Source: Candidatus Rhabdochlamydia sp.
Lineage (GTDB): Bacteria > Chlamydiota > Chlamydiia > Chlamydiales > Rhabdochlamydiaceae
Length of the DNA: 8,135 nucleotides
Direction: 5' to 3'
Assembly (NCBI GenBank): GCA_030043815.1
Contig: JASHWX010000094.1
Coordinates: 1 to 8,135 of the forward strand
The position numbers and the translations under genes are program-made. Under the pieces are notes generated by a model. The model was not told the DNA's origin. It saw nothing but the letters and a program-made list of their open reading frames with translations, and did not search any database. The stretch's first letter is position 1. The number at the start of each line of letters is the position of its first letter. Below are positions 1 to 7,200 of the stretch, in pieces.

Positions 1-2
1 AA

Positions 3-6
3 TCAT
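3..6 (-). other. ATGA stop/start overlap; probable start of the next gene (off the left edge)
   Basis: Read on the minus strand, the permease ends in GAATGATT. Its TGA stop at 5-3 overlaps an ATG at 6-4, giving a four-base ATGA overlap. Such overlaps usually mean translational coupling inside an operon. In LolCDE-type loci the partner of the permease is the ATPase LolD, so a lolD-like gene reading leftwards out of the window is a reasonable inference. Only two codons are visible, so the product cannot be identified here. Confidence 0.4.
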
Positions 7-2000
7 TCGGACCTCAAGATGGCAGACGGCCTTAAGGCGCATGCCTTGATCGCGGGCACAAGCCCGGCGAGCAGGGAAATAAAGGGTGTGGTGATCATGA
101 CGAAGGTCACTGCATTGGAGCTGAGTTGATCGGGCAGAGATTTGCCGAAAAAGGCAGCATTGAAAGCGTCGTGGCCTTGCATAAAACTCAAGAGATGGAC
201 AAGCGAATCGATGTTGCGCATCGTAAAGACGGCGGCAAGCGTCCCGATGATGCAGCTGATGATTCCCATGGCAATGCCGCAAGCGCCGAAGATGGCGGCG
301 ATGCTAAGCCGGCTTGCGCCCATGGCGCATAAAATGCCGATTTCCCGTTTCTTGTCGTTGACAAGCAGCACAAGCAATGAAATGATATTGCAGCAAGCGA
401 CGACGAGGATGATGACGCCGATCAAGGCAAAGAGGTACTTGTCGCTTTGAAATTGCTGCAACAGGTCTTTGGCAAACTCATATTCTCTAAATGCCGTCAC
501 TTTCCAGTACCGGTCAATGCCTTGCTCGGCAAGAGCCGCGGCGATCTCTTGTTTCATTTCTTCGGCTTTGCTCAAGTCATCGAACCAAACCAAGACGCCG
601 TTTGATTGCGTCTTGTCGAGATTAAAGGAAGTGCTCGAGGCATTGATCGTCCGCGTAACAGGAGGAGGGACGAGGATGCATTTGTTGCCGACGGAGATGA
701 TGCCCGGATCGTAAAATCCTGCGACAAAGATCGGCAAGCGGTGTTCTTGAAGCGAGCTCGATGTTGTGCTTGAATAGGCAAGATACCCGCGGTCGCCGAT
801 CATCACGCCGTTTTCAAGAAAGCTCTTCGCGAGAAGAACCCCTGTTTCTTTTTCTTCATTGACGGGAAGCTGTGTTTTTTGAGTAAGCCAGCTGGATTGA
901 GCAATCTCTGCTTGAGAAATTTTCAATCCCGACATGTCGATCTGCCCGTTCAAGGGAATCCCTTGCAGCCCGGAGCGCACTTTAAAGAGCAATTGATCGG
1001 TTGTTTCCTCGACATTCAAGTCGATTTTATTGCTGACGAGAAGAGGCGTGTGGAAAGAGAGCTGATGCCGTGAACCTTCTTTATCTTGCAAAAAGAGCTG
1101 CATCCCTTCTCTCCACACTTTGACATCGCCGCTGGAACCGTCGAGAGGCAGATCGACCCTGTAAATCTTGCCATTGCGATATTGAGCCTCTCCTGAAAAC
1201 GTTTGCCGATCGGGGAGCAGGGCAAAAGGAAGCTGCCAATAGGCATACTGAGGGGATAATTTCTTGATCTTGACATTGCGGAGCAGATCTTGAATGCGCC
1301 CCGATGCTGCTTGAGAGGAAGCTTTGGCTGTCAGAGTAGGCGAGTCCTGCCGTGAAAGCTCTGTTGTGTGCGAGGCGAGAAAAAAGAGGTGATTGAGGTC
1401 TTTTTCCGACGGGGGAAGGATAAGGGAGGCGAGGTCGGGACATTGATCGGGGTAGGAGGCCAGATAGGAAACTTGCGTCAGATAACCTTGGTTTTCATCG
1501 GCGCCGATGCTGGCTGGGGGGCCGGCTGCAGGGCGGACGAGCTGCAGGCGCATGAGCGCTCCGCTGAGCTCAAAATCTTGAAAGACGACCTGTTTTTGCT
1601 TCAAGATAGCATAGAGCTGTTTGACGGGGTCTTTAAAGTCGGGCTGAGGGAATTGCATCGGCAATTCCCCATCTTCTTCCGGAGAATAGGGATCTGTTTT
1701 GCCGCTTGCCGCTTTTTCTGCAATGTTTTTCAGTGCATAGTGGGAGCTCGAACTGACCTCGTCGATCCGATAATAGTAAGAGGAAAAATAATAGGGAGTG
1801 GGCGTGATGCGAAGCGGGGCGTTTAGCGTTGTCAGCTTTTTCAACCAATTCCGCTCAATGCCTTCCGTGACTGATAAAAACACTAAAACAAGCCATACGA
1901 CAAGAGAAATCACTGCCACGGAAAGAAGGGCGATCAGCGAGACGGAAAGCTGCTTCTTGCGCGGGATGAGATACTTTAATGCGACGGACAGCTCAAACAC
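3..2000 (-). CDS. LolC/LolE-family lipoprotein-releasing ABC transporter permease
   Basis: This is a 665-residue inner-membrane permease of the MacB/FtsX type. The family works with the ATPase LolD to pull lipoproteins out of the inner membrane and pass them to the periplasmic carrier. Visible features are one N-terminal membrane helix (about residues 18-44), a large periplasmic region (about 45-520), and three C-terminal helices (about 523-548, 566-594 and 631-652). The cytoplasmic loop KKREIGILCAMGAS (about 550-564) is the coupling-loop signature of FtsX/LolC/LolE proteins. The gene begins with GTG at 2000-1998, preceded by CAGGT about five bases upstream, and the protein starts MFELSVALKYLIPRKK, typical of the family. 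E. coli LolC and LolE have about 400-415 residues, so the periplasmic part here is roughly twice the usual size and carries Ser/Gln-rich stretches. It lies downstream of rpmG on the same strand. Whether it is LolC, LolE or a homodimeric LolC/E-type subunit cannot be decided. Confidence 0.85.
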   Translation of the reverse strand: MFELSVALKYLIPRKKQLSVSLIALLSVAVISLVVWLVLVFLSVTEGIERNWLKKLTTLNAPLRITPTPYYFSSYYYRIDEVSSSSHYALKNIAEKAASGKTDPYSPEEDGELPMQFPQPDFKDPVKQLYAILKQKQVVFQDFELSGALMRLQLVRPAAGPPASIGADENQGYLTQVSYLASYPDQCPDLASLILPPSEKDLNHLFFLASHTTELSRQDSPTLTAKASSQAASGRIQDLLRNVKIKKLSPQYAYWQLPFALLPDRQTFSGEAQYRNGKIYRVDLPLDGSSGDVKVWREGMQLFLQDKEGSRHQLSFHTPLLVSNKIDLNVEETTDQLLFKVRSGLQGIPLNGQIDMSGLKISQAEIAQSSWLTQKTQLPVNEEKETGVLLAKSFLENGVMIGDRGYLAYSSTTSSSLQEHRLPIFVAGFYDPGIISVGNKCILVPPPVTRTINASSTSFNLDKTQSNGVLVWFDDLSKAEEMKQEIAAALAEQGIDRYWKVTAFREYEFAKDLLQQFQSDKYLFALIGVIILVVACCNIISLLVLLVNDKKREIGILCAMGASRLSIAAIFGACGIAMGIISCIIGTLAAVFTMRNIDSLVHLLSFMQGHDAFNAAFFGKSLPDQLSSNAVTFVMITTPFISLLAGLVPAIKACALRPSAILRSE

Positions 2001-2051
2001 TATTTACCTGAATTTTGTGTTGCTTTCATCTCGAAATAGGCAGCAATTCTC

Positions 2052-2226
2052 TATACTGCTCCCGCTCAAAAAGAGTGAATCTGCCAGCGTCGGACAGCCA
2101 GTGAATTTGAACCCGCCTGCATCGCTCAACTTGTTCAAGTTGAGCTGCTTCGGCGCCGGGCTTCGCCTGGTTCAAATTCACGGCGCCTCCTTGACATTTT
2201 CACTCTTTTTGAACGGTCGCAGTATA
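2052..2226. repeat. 175-bp imperfect palindromic element (MITE-like or structured RNA)
   Basis: The outer arms 2052-2079 and 2199-2226 are inverted copies of 28 bp with three mismatches; the core TCAAAAAGAGTGAA is perfect. Inside, GTGAATTTGAACC (2101-2113) pairs perfectly with 2169-2181. At the centre GCTCAACTTG (2124-2133) pairs with 2136-2145 across a TT loop. A further hairpin, CCGGGC-TTC-GCCTGG, lies at 2156-2170, with one G-T pair. The whole element fills most of the rpmG-permease spacer, beginning 22 bp after the rpmG stop. No convincing frame was found in it. It could be a miniature inverted-repeat transposon, or an RNA hairpin that ends or weakens read-through from rpmG. Confidence 0.75.
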
Positions 2227-2248
2227 TAAAATAAACCCAAAACTCAGG

Positions 2249-2407
2249 TTATTTCGCTTCTTTAAAAATAACGTGCTTTTTGAGTGATTTGTCGTATTTT
2301 TTCAGCTCCATTCTGCCGGTGGTCGTCCGTTTATTCTTCGTCGTCCAGTAGCATTCTGTGCTTTCCGTGCTTTTTAATTTGATTTTTTCGCGTGCGCCTT
2401 TGGCCAT
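2249..2407 (-). CDS. rpmG: 50S ribosomal protein L33
   Basis: This 52-residue protein of the large ribosomal subunit begins [17 protein letters not shown] and continues with [21 protein letters not shown], the recognisable L33 core; length and basic composition fit the family. The zinc-binding Cys pairs of C+ type L33 are absent: only one Cys is seen, so this is the zinc-independent (C-) form. An open frame extends 14 codons further upstream, but the start at 2407-2405 is chosen because L33 begins with this MAKG-type sequence and a strong Shine-Dalgarno (GAGGTGG) sits directly before it. The extra upstream codons would overlap the predicted promoter. The permease follows on the same strand after a 248-bp spacer occupied by the palindromic element. 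The order rpmG then a lipoprotein-release permease matches what I recall from Chlamydia. Confidence 0.95.
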   Translation of the reverse strand: MAKGAREKIKLKSTESTECYWTTKNKRTTTGRMELKKYDKSLKKHVIFKEAK

Positions 2408-2437
2408 GATCCACCTCAAATTTAAAATTCTGAGGCC

Positions 2438-2466
2438 ATTGTAAATCACAACTGCGTAACCGACAA
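2438..2466 (-). promoter_or_regulatory. Sigma70-type promoter of rpmG
   Basis: On the minus strand TTGTCG (2466-2461) and TACAAT (2443-2438) are separated by exactly 17 bases. Each matches the major sigma-factor hexamers in four or five of six positions. Transcription would start near 2431, leaving a leader of about 24 nt that contains the GAGGTGG ribosome-binding site. Confidence 0.6.
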
Positions 2467-2517
2467 GAATTAAAAATAATTGTTTACAAAATATTTTTTA
2501 TGTAATTAGATGGAATT

Positions 2518-2805
2518 ATGCGAGTAGTAATAATATTTCTTTTAACTTCTTTAGTTTCGTCTCTCTCAGCGGTAGACCTAAATGAAGATGATGAGGTCGC
2601 GATCGCCCCTCGACCTAATGGTAAGGTAGGCGCCGGCAAAACTTCCCGGTCCAAGATGAAGGATTCCCGCGAGAATTCCAACAGGCCAAAGGTCATTCAG
2701 CGCGACGGAAAAGTCAAGCCGGTCGTCACCCCGGGGCAAGTCAAGGCCGAAGAAGAAAATAAGACGGCCCAAAAAGAGATAGAATCCGAAGTCTCTGAAA
2801 ATTAA
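2518..2805 (+). CDS. Small secreted hypothetical protein
   Basis: This 95-residue protein has no family I can recognise. It begins MRVVIIFLLTSLVSSLSA, a compact signal peptide with one basic residue, a hydrophobic core and a plausible SPase I site after SLSA (about residue 18). The remaining 77 residues are highly charged and poor in hydrophobic and aromatic residues: acidic LNEDDE, then a Lys/Arg/Pro/Gly-rich middle, then a Glu/Lys-rich tail. It is probably disordered and located in the periplasm or outside the cell. The Shine-Dalgarno is weak (TGGA, 2511-2514). AT-rich DNA with TTGTTT (2480-2485) and TAATTA (2503-2508) upstream is promoter-like, but it sits so close to the ATG that the leader would be almost absent. 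The gene converges on the Inc-like gene. An overlapping frame on the other strand lacks such an organised start. That the gene is real rests mainly on the signal peptide. Confidence 0.55.
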   Translation: MRVVIIFLLTSLVSSLSAVDLNEDDEVAIAPRPNGKVGAGKTSRSKMKDSRENSNRPKVIQRDGKVKPVVTPGQVKAEEENKTAQKEIESEVSEN

Positions 2806-2895
2806 CCATCAATTATCGGAAAGCTTATCACGAGACATTATACCGAAGAAAACTCAAAAGTTGGTTTTTTTGGGCACCTCTGTAACGGACTATTT

Positions 2896-3018
2896 GAGCA
2901 CAACCGATAGGGATCAACGCAAAGACGCCAAGTCGCCAAGACGCAAAGATTTATTATAGTAGTTTTCTTCGCGTCTTAAGCGGCCCTGCGTCTTTGCGTT
3001 GATCTCTCCGTTGTGCTC
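2896..3018. repeat. Inverted repeat with CGCAAAGACGC motifs; possible two-way terminator
   Basis: The 17-bp arm 2912-2928 (GATCAACGCAAAGACGC) is perfectly inverted at 2988-3004. Outer 9-bp arms GAGCACAAC (2896-2904) and 3010-3018 also pair, separated from the inner arms by unpaired bases. Inside, AAGACGCAAAGA (2938-2949) pairs with 2966-2977 with one mismatch. The left arm also repeats the ACGCAAAG word directly (2918-2925 and 2941-2948). I recall similar CGCAAAGACGCAAAG palindromes between genes in many unrelated bacteria. It lies between two convergent genes, ending 18 bp from the Inc-like stop, so it may end transcription from both sides. Confidence 0.75.
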
Positions 3019-3036
3019 GTGCATTTAAACATAATA

Positions 3037-4089
3037 TTAGGGTAGGTTCATTTGCCTTTGTCGCAAATCAATGTTAATTTGGTTTAAATTTTGGATAACG
3101 CTATTTCGATGCCGTACGCGAGATTCTAAAACAACATTCTCTTGCTCTAATTCCTGAATCCTTTGAGCTCGATTCAGCATAGAAGTTTCCAAACGACCAT
3201 TTTCTAGCAATAATTCGCTCATCCTTTGATCTCGATTCAGTATAGAAGTTTCTAAACGACCATTTTCTAATAGTAATTCACTCATCCTTAGATTTCGATT
3301 CTGTATAGAAATCTGCATTTTGTTGGGATCAAAGTAATTGGGGTTCTCTTCAGGATTGATAATCCTTTCATAGAAGTAACCGCCTATGCTAAAGGTAAGT
3401 GCGGTCGTTAAGCAGGCGACCATGACAACAGGATAAAATGGCGCTGCAGCAAATCCTGCAAAAAAACAAAATAAACCAAAAGCTCCAAACACGACGTAAG
3501 AGACATCCCTGGCGAGATTGATTAAGTACAGCCCTGCTTTTGCAGATTCATCGGGGGCGGCTTGATCGATCTTATCGACATTTTCATAAGCGCTGATCCC
3601 TGATCCCACGAGAATGGCTCCATGGTTAGCTGCTTCAAAATAGATGAGCGGTTCTTTTCCAATGCGAAAAATTTTTCTCGTTCCGATAAGCTCAATTGAA
3701 TCTAATAGAGAGTTTGCCAATCCCATGTTTTCTTTAACCGCAGTGCAGCCTGCAGGAATCGAAGGATTTTCGAAAAATTCTTTCACGCTTTTTACAACTT
3801 TAGTCAGCTTTTCGGGGATCTCTGTGAAGCTGATGAAGTTTTTTACATCGCGCATTAATTTTCCAAACTCTCGATACTGATACGGGAGCGGGTGAAGCGC
3901 TTTAGTGATCCAAAACGTAGCATAGCCTACACCTTTAGCAATGTCTATGACTTGTCCTTTAAAAAAACTAAAGAAGATGTCTGAAAAGTCTTGATCTGCG
4001 ATTCGAGTGATGGGTTTCACTTTATTTGGGGTTCGAGTGACTGGTGAAACTGGAATTCCCACCTGTCCAGCTACAATAGCACTAGCCAT
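3037..4089 (-). CDS. Inc-like membrane protein with C-terminal coiled-coil repeats
   Basis: This 350-residue protein has no family I can name by homology. Residues 197-240 form two closely spaced hydrophobic segments joined by a short turn (APFYP), a bilobed hairpin like the one that defines chlamydial inclusion membrane proteins. There is no cleavable signal peptide, consistent with type III secretion, although no secretion signal can be proved by eye. Residues 1-30 are Pro/Thr/Lys-rich, and 31-190 are mixed helical sequence. Residues 258-346 form a coiled coil of 21-residue units (three heptads): 264-284, 285-305, 306-326 and a degenerate 327-346, with the core RMSELLLENGRLETS. The ATG at 4089-4087 is preceded by GGAGAG at a good distance. 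The autotransporter is transcribed divergently. Inferred role: a protein inserted in the host-derived vacuole membrane, exposing the coiled coil to host partners. A cell-envelope coiled-coil protein is the alternative. Confidence 0.75.
   Translation of the reverse strand: MASAIVAGQVGIPVSPVTRTPNKVKPITRIADQDFSDIFFSFFKGQVIDIAKGVGYATFWITKALHPLPYQYREFGKLMRDVKNFISFTEIPEKLTKVVKSVKEFFENPSIPAGCTAVKENMGLANSLLDSIELIGTRKIFRIGKEPLIYFEAANHGAILVGSGISAYENVDKIDQAAPDESAKAGLYLINLARDVSYVVFGAFGLFCFFAGFAAAPFYPVVMVACLTTALTFSIGGYFYERIINPEENPNYFDPNKMQISIQNRNLRMSELLLENGRLETSILNRDQRMSELLLENGRLETSMLNRAQRIQELEQENVVLESRVRHRNSVIQNLNQINIDLRQRQMNLP
3108..3314 (-). repeat. 63-bp tandem repeats in the Inc-like gene
   Basis: The word GATTC at 3171, 3234 and 3297 recurs at exactly 63-bp steps. 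Two full near-identical units lie at 3171-3233 and 3234-3296, a partial third runs to about 3314, and a diverged unit lies at 3108-3170. The period keeps the frame and encodes 21-residue, three-heptad coiled-coil units. Confidence 0.85.
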
Positions 4090-4117
4090 GTGAACTCTCC
4101 GTTATATAGGAAAAAAT

Positions 4118-4146
4118 ATTATATGGTGGATATCATTTATTTGCAA
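4118..4146 (-). promoter_or_regulatory. Promoter of the Inc-like gene
   Basis: On the minus strand TTGCAA (4146-4141) is followed after 17 bases by a perfect TATAAT (4123-4118). The start would be near 4111, giving a leader of about 22 nt that holds the GGAGAG ribosome-binding site. Confidence 0.6.
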
Positions 4147-4169
4147 TGTGAAAAAAAACGCGGGCTATC

Positions 4170-4199
4170 TTGGGCAGAACAAAAACATTTATTTAAAAT
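4170..4199 (+). promoter_or_regulatory. Candidate promoter of the autotransporter
   Basis: TTGGGC (4170-4175) and TAAAAT (4194-4199) are 18 bases apart. The -10 box is good and the -35 box is weak. The start would be near 4206, leaving a leader of about 48 nt that contains the small hairpin at 4221-4237. Confidence 0.35.
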
Positions 4200-4220
4200 T
4201 GCTGTTTTAATATAGGTGAG

Positions 4221-4237
4221 ATTAGGGATTTCCTAAT
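4221..4237 (+). promoter_or_regulatory. Small hairpin in the autotransporter leader
   Basis: ATTAGG (4221-4226) and CCTAAT (4232-4237) are perfect complements around a five-base loop GATTT. The only purine-rich AGGG near the start lies in this stem and loop, so the hairpin could hide the ribosome-binding site. It is short and may be chance. Confidence 0.25.
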
Positions 4238-4253
4238 TAAACCTGTGTATTTT

Positions 4254-7200
4254 ATGCGGCAATTGAAAAATAATTGGATTTGGACACTGACTCTATTTCC
4301 TGCGAGCATCTATTCTTGTATATCTCCCGAGGTTTGGTCAGGGGGAGGGACACCAGGCGATCAGTGGAATGTAAGCGCAAACTGGGATCCTTCTTGCGTC
4401 CCGGCTGGCACGTCCATGCCGGATACGGCGGTTTTCAACTCGACGATTGGACCGGCTGGGCCTATTATTTATCTCTCAAATCCAACGATCAGTCCCATTT
4501 TAGAGACTCTTAATTTCCACAATTCGACAACTTCGTACACGCTTTCCACTTCTACAATGGGGATGGGGGCTCAATATATAGAATTCGAGTCCCCAGCTAC
4601 ATTTCTGGAGGTCACTGCAGGCAATCATATGCTCAATGTGCCTATCCATTTTTTAAGAGGGACGAATTTAACGTTCAATATCGTCTCGAGCTCTTCGCTC
4701 ACTATCGGCAAAGGGGCTCTTAGCGATGGGGGCTCTGAAAGCATCACCGCGACAGGTGACGGAACGCTGACGCTTTTGAATAAATTTGATATTACTGGCA
4801 ATTTTACAAGCTACATTACTCATTTAAATATTTTTAACGCAACATCCCCTGGAATGGGTTTGATAGGCAGCGCTCTTCTTGCACCTTCTGGTACTTTTAC
4901 GCTGAAGAAAGGGACTGTGACATGTGTCAACGAAAGCGCTGCGACGATCTCTTCATCAGATACATATGGGACTTTTGTTCAGGTGGGAAATTATGTTCAA
5001 AATGGAGGAACATTCATTTCCGAAAATGCAGGCGCGGTGAGCGAGAATGCGACCGGATCATTGCTCGAGGTAGCAAACAGAGCTTTAATCAGCTCGGGAA
5101 CGACTAAAATGATCAACTCCGGAACGGTATCAGGGGCTATCGGAAGCAAGCTCGATCTCACTGGGATTACTCTACAGATGACCGGGGGTTCGTTGACAAG
5201 CAACAATACTGGAACGATTTCTGAGGGCGGGATCGGATGCTTGATCCAATGCGCGAATATCAGCATGACAGGCGGTACGTTGACGAATAACGGCCCTGTC
5301 ATCACCTCCTCTTCAGGTTATGGCAATTTGATCGTTGCAGAACTCTTGGCCTCGACAATCAGCGGGGGGGTCTTCACCAACAATGACACTTTTCAAGGCA
5401 CTGCCCTTCAGATCACTCGATCCGGAGTGCTGCAGGGAACAGGTGTTTTCCAAGGCGTCGGCGGAGCTCAAAATCTGCCGGTGACAAATGATGCGACCGT
5501 TGCGCCGGGCGACACAAGTTCTGTAGGGACGATGACCATCAATGGTTCTTACACGCAGAATTCTACCGGAACTTTCATCCTTAACATTGATAGCGCATCT
5601 TCTTATTCTCATCTCGTCGTATCCAGCACGAGCCCAAGTCCTCAAGGAACAGCGACAATTAACGGTGGAACGCTGGAAGTCAACATTCCCGATGTCGCAC
5701 TTCTCAATGGAACGACTTTTACTTTTCTTACTGCCAACAACGGTGTGGCGGGAAGTTTTACAGATATTATCGTAAACAATTCCCGCTATAAGAACGCTTC
5801 AATCGCATCGACGAGCGATAGTTTCCTCTTAAGTTTCGGGAGCTATCCGATGGTTGATGGAATCTTCACTAATAATGATATCTTTCAAGGCGCTGCCCTT
5901 GAGATCACTAGCACAGAAGTGTTGCAGGGAACAGGCATTTTTCAAGGCATTGATGGAGCCCAAAATCTGCCTGTGACAAATGACGCGACAGTGGCACCGG
6001 GTTCCACAAGTTCGGTAGGGACGATGACCATCAATGGTTCTTACATGCAGAATTCTACTGGAACGTTCATCCTTAACATTGATAGCGCCACTTCTTATTC
6101 CCAGCTCGTCGTATCGAGCACGGGTCCAAGTCCTGAAGGAACCGCGACAATTAACGGGGGGACGCTGGAGGTCAACATTCCCGATGTCGCATTTCCCCCT
6201 GGAACGACTTTCACTTTCCTTACCGCCAACAATGGGGTCGCGGGAAATTTTACAGATATCGTCGTCAACAATCCTCACTTTAAGAACGCTTTTATCACAT
6301 CGACTAATGACAGTTTCATTTTAAGTTTTGATCCGATGCCAACTCCTCCCTCCGATTTTCCCACTCACAAAATCGCCCATTTCGCCTCCGTGATTTTCTC
6401 AAATTTATATCATATCAATCAGATGATTGAAGAGCATATCTTCCAAATGAATCATCAAATCTCGAAGAATGACGGAAATCTTAAGAGACCAAGTGCGGCA
6501 AAGTATGCAGCGAATGTTCCCATGGAGGATCTCATTGCGCTAAGCCCCAAAAGAACTTCCGAAAAGCAGCAAACATTGATCCAGGAGATTCAAAGCCCCC
6601 CTATTCCTTATCCTCTGACGATTTATTTCGGACCGATCGGAACGCTTGGCAATTACCTCACCAAGCATGGGCAAGAAGGGTTTCGCTATTGGACAGGCGG
6701 AGCCATGTTGGGTTTCAATTATGCCTTTAGCGAATTTGGAATCGGCTCGTCACTCACCTACGAGCACACGCATGAAAAGATCAAACATCATGGCGGGCAT
6801 TCGGATACAGATGAAGTGGATTTATTCCTTTATGGAAGCTATGTGCCTCGATCCCTTCCTCAATTTGCAGCCACTGCGATTGTCGGCGGCGGCTATCAAT
6901 GGAACTCATTTCCTCGGGTTACAGGCTTTAACAATGATTTGGTCGATAAAGGATTCCCGCGAGGATGGGATTTCACCTCGACTTTGGGCGTGCAATACAC
7001 GTTCATGAATCCTCCATTCAGCGGGCTTCCCTGCGGATTCCAATTCGTCCCGCTTGCCGATGTCCAATACTGCTATCTCTCGATCGATGGATATCGGGAA
7101 CACCGCGCAGGCATGTTTGACCTTCGATATAAAGAGCAGCATACAAAGTCGCTCAAGCTCGACCTAGGATTCTTGGCCAATTACACCTTTGTTACGCCGA

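Noticed and set aside
1368..1826. 152-codon plus-strand frame opposite the permease
   Set aside because: It lies wholly within the permease gene, has no ribosome-binding site, and encodes no recognisable domain; it is a shadow frame.
2101..2181. GGTTCAAATTC, resembling a tRNA T-arm
   Set aside because: No acceptor stem or anticodon arm can be built around it. The similarity comes from the 13-bp arms of the palindrome.
1798..2229. 143-codon plus-strand frame over the permease start and the palindrome
   Set aside because: It overlaps the well-supported permease N-terminus and runs through the inverted repeat; the composition is not protein-like.
2484..2696. Minus-strand frame opposite the small secreted protein
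   Set aside because: It lacks an organised start and signal. The plus-strand frame has a signal peptide and is preferred.
3108..3314. Regular repeats considered as a CRISPR array
   Set aside because: The units are contiguous, in frame and code for coiled-coil heptads; there are no spacers.
4254..4340. Lipoprotein signal (Cys in IYSC) at the autotransporter N-terminus
   Set aside because: Tyr at the -2 position does not fit a lipobox, and autotransporters normally use SPase I. Kept only as a minor possibility.
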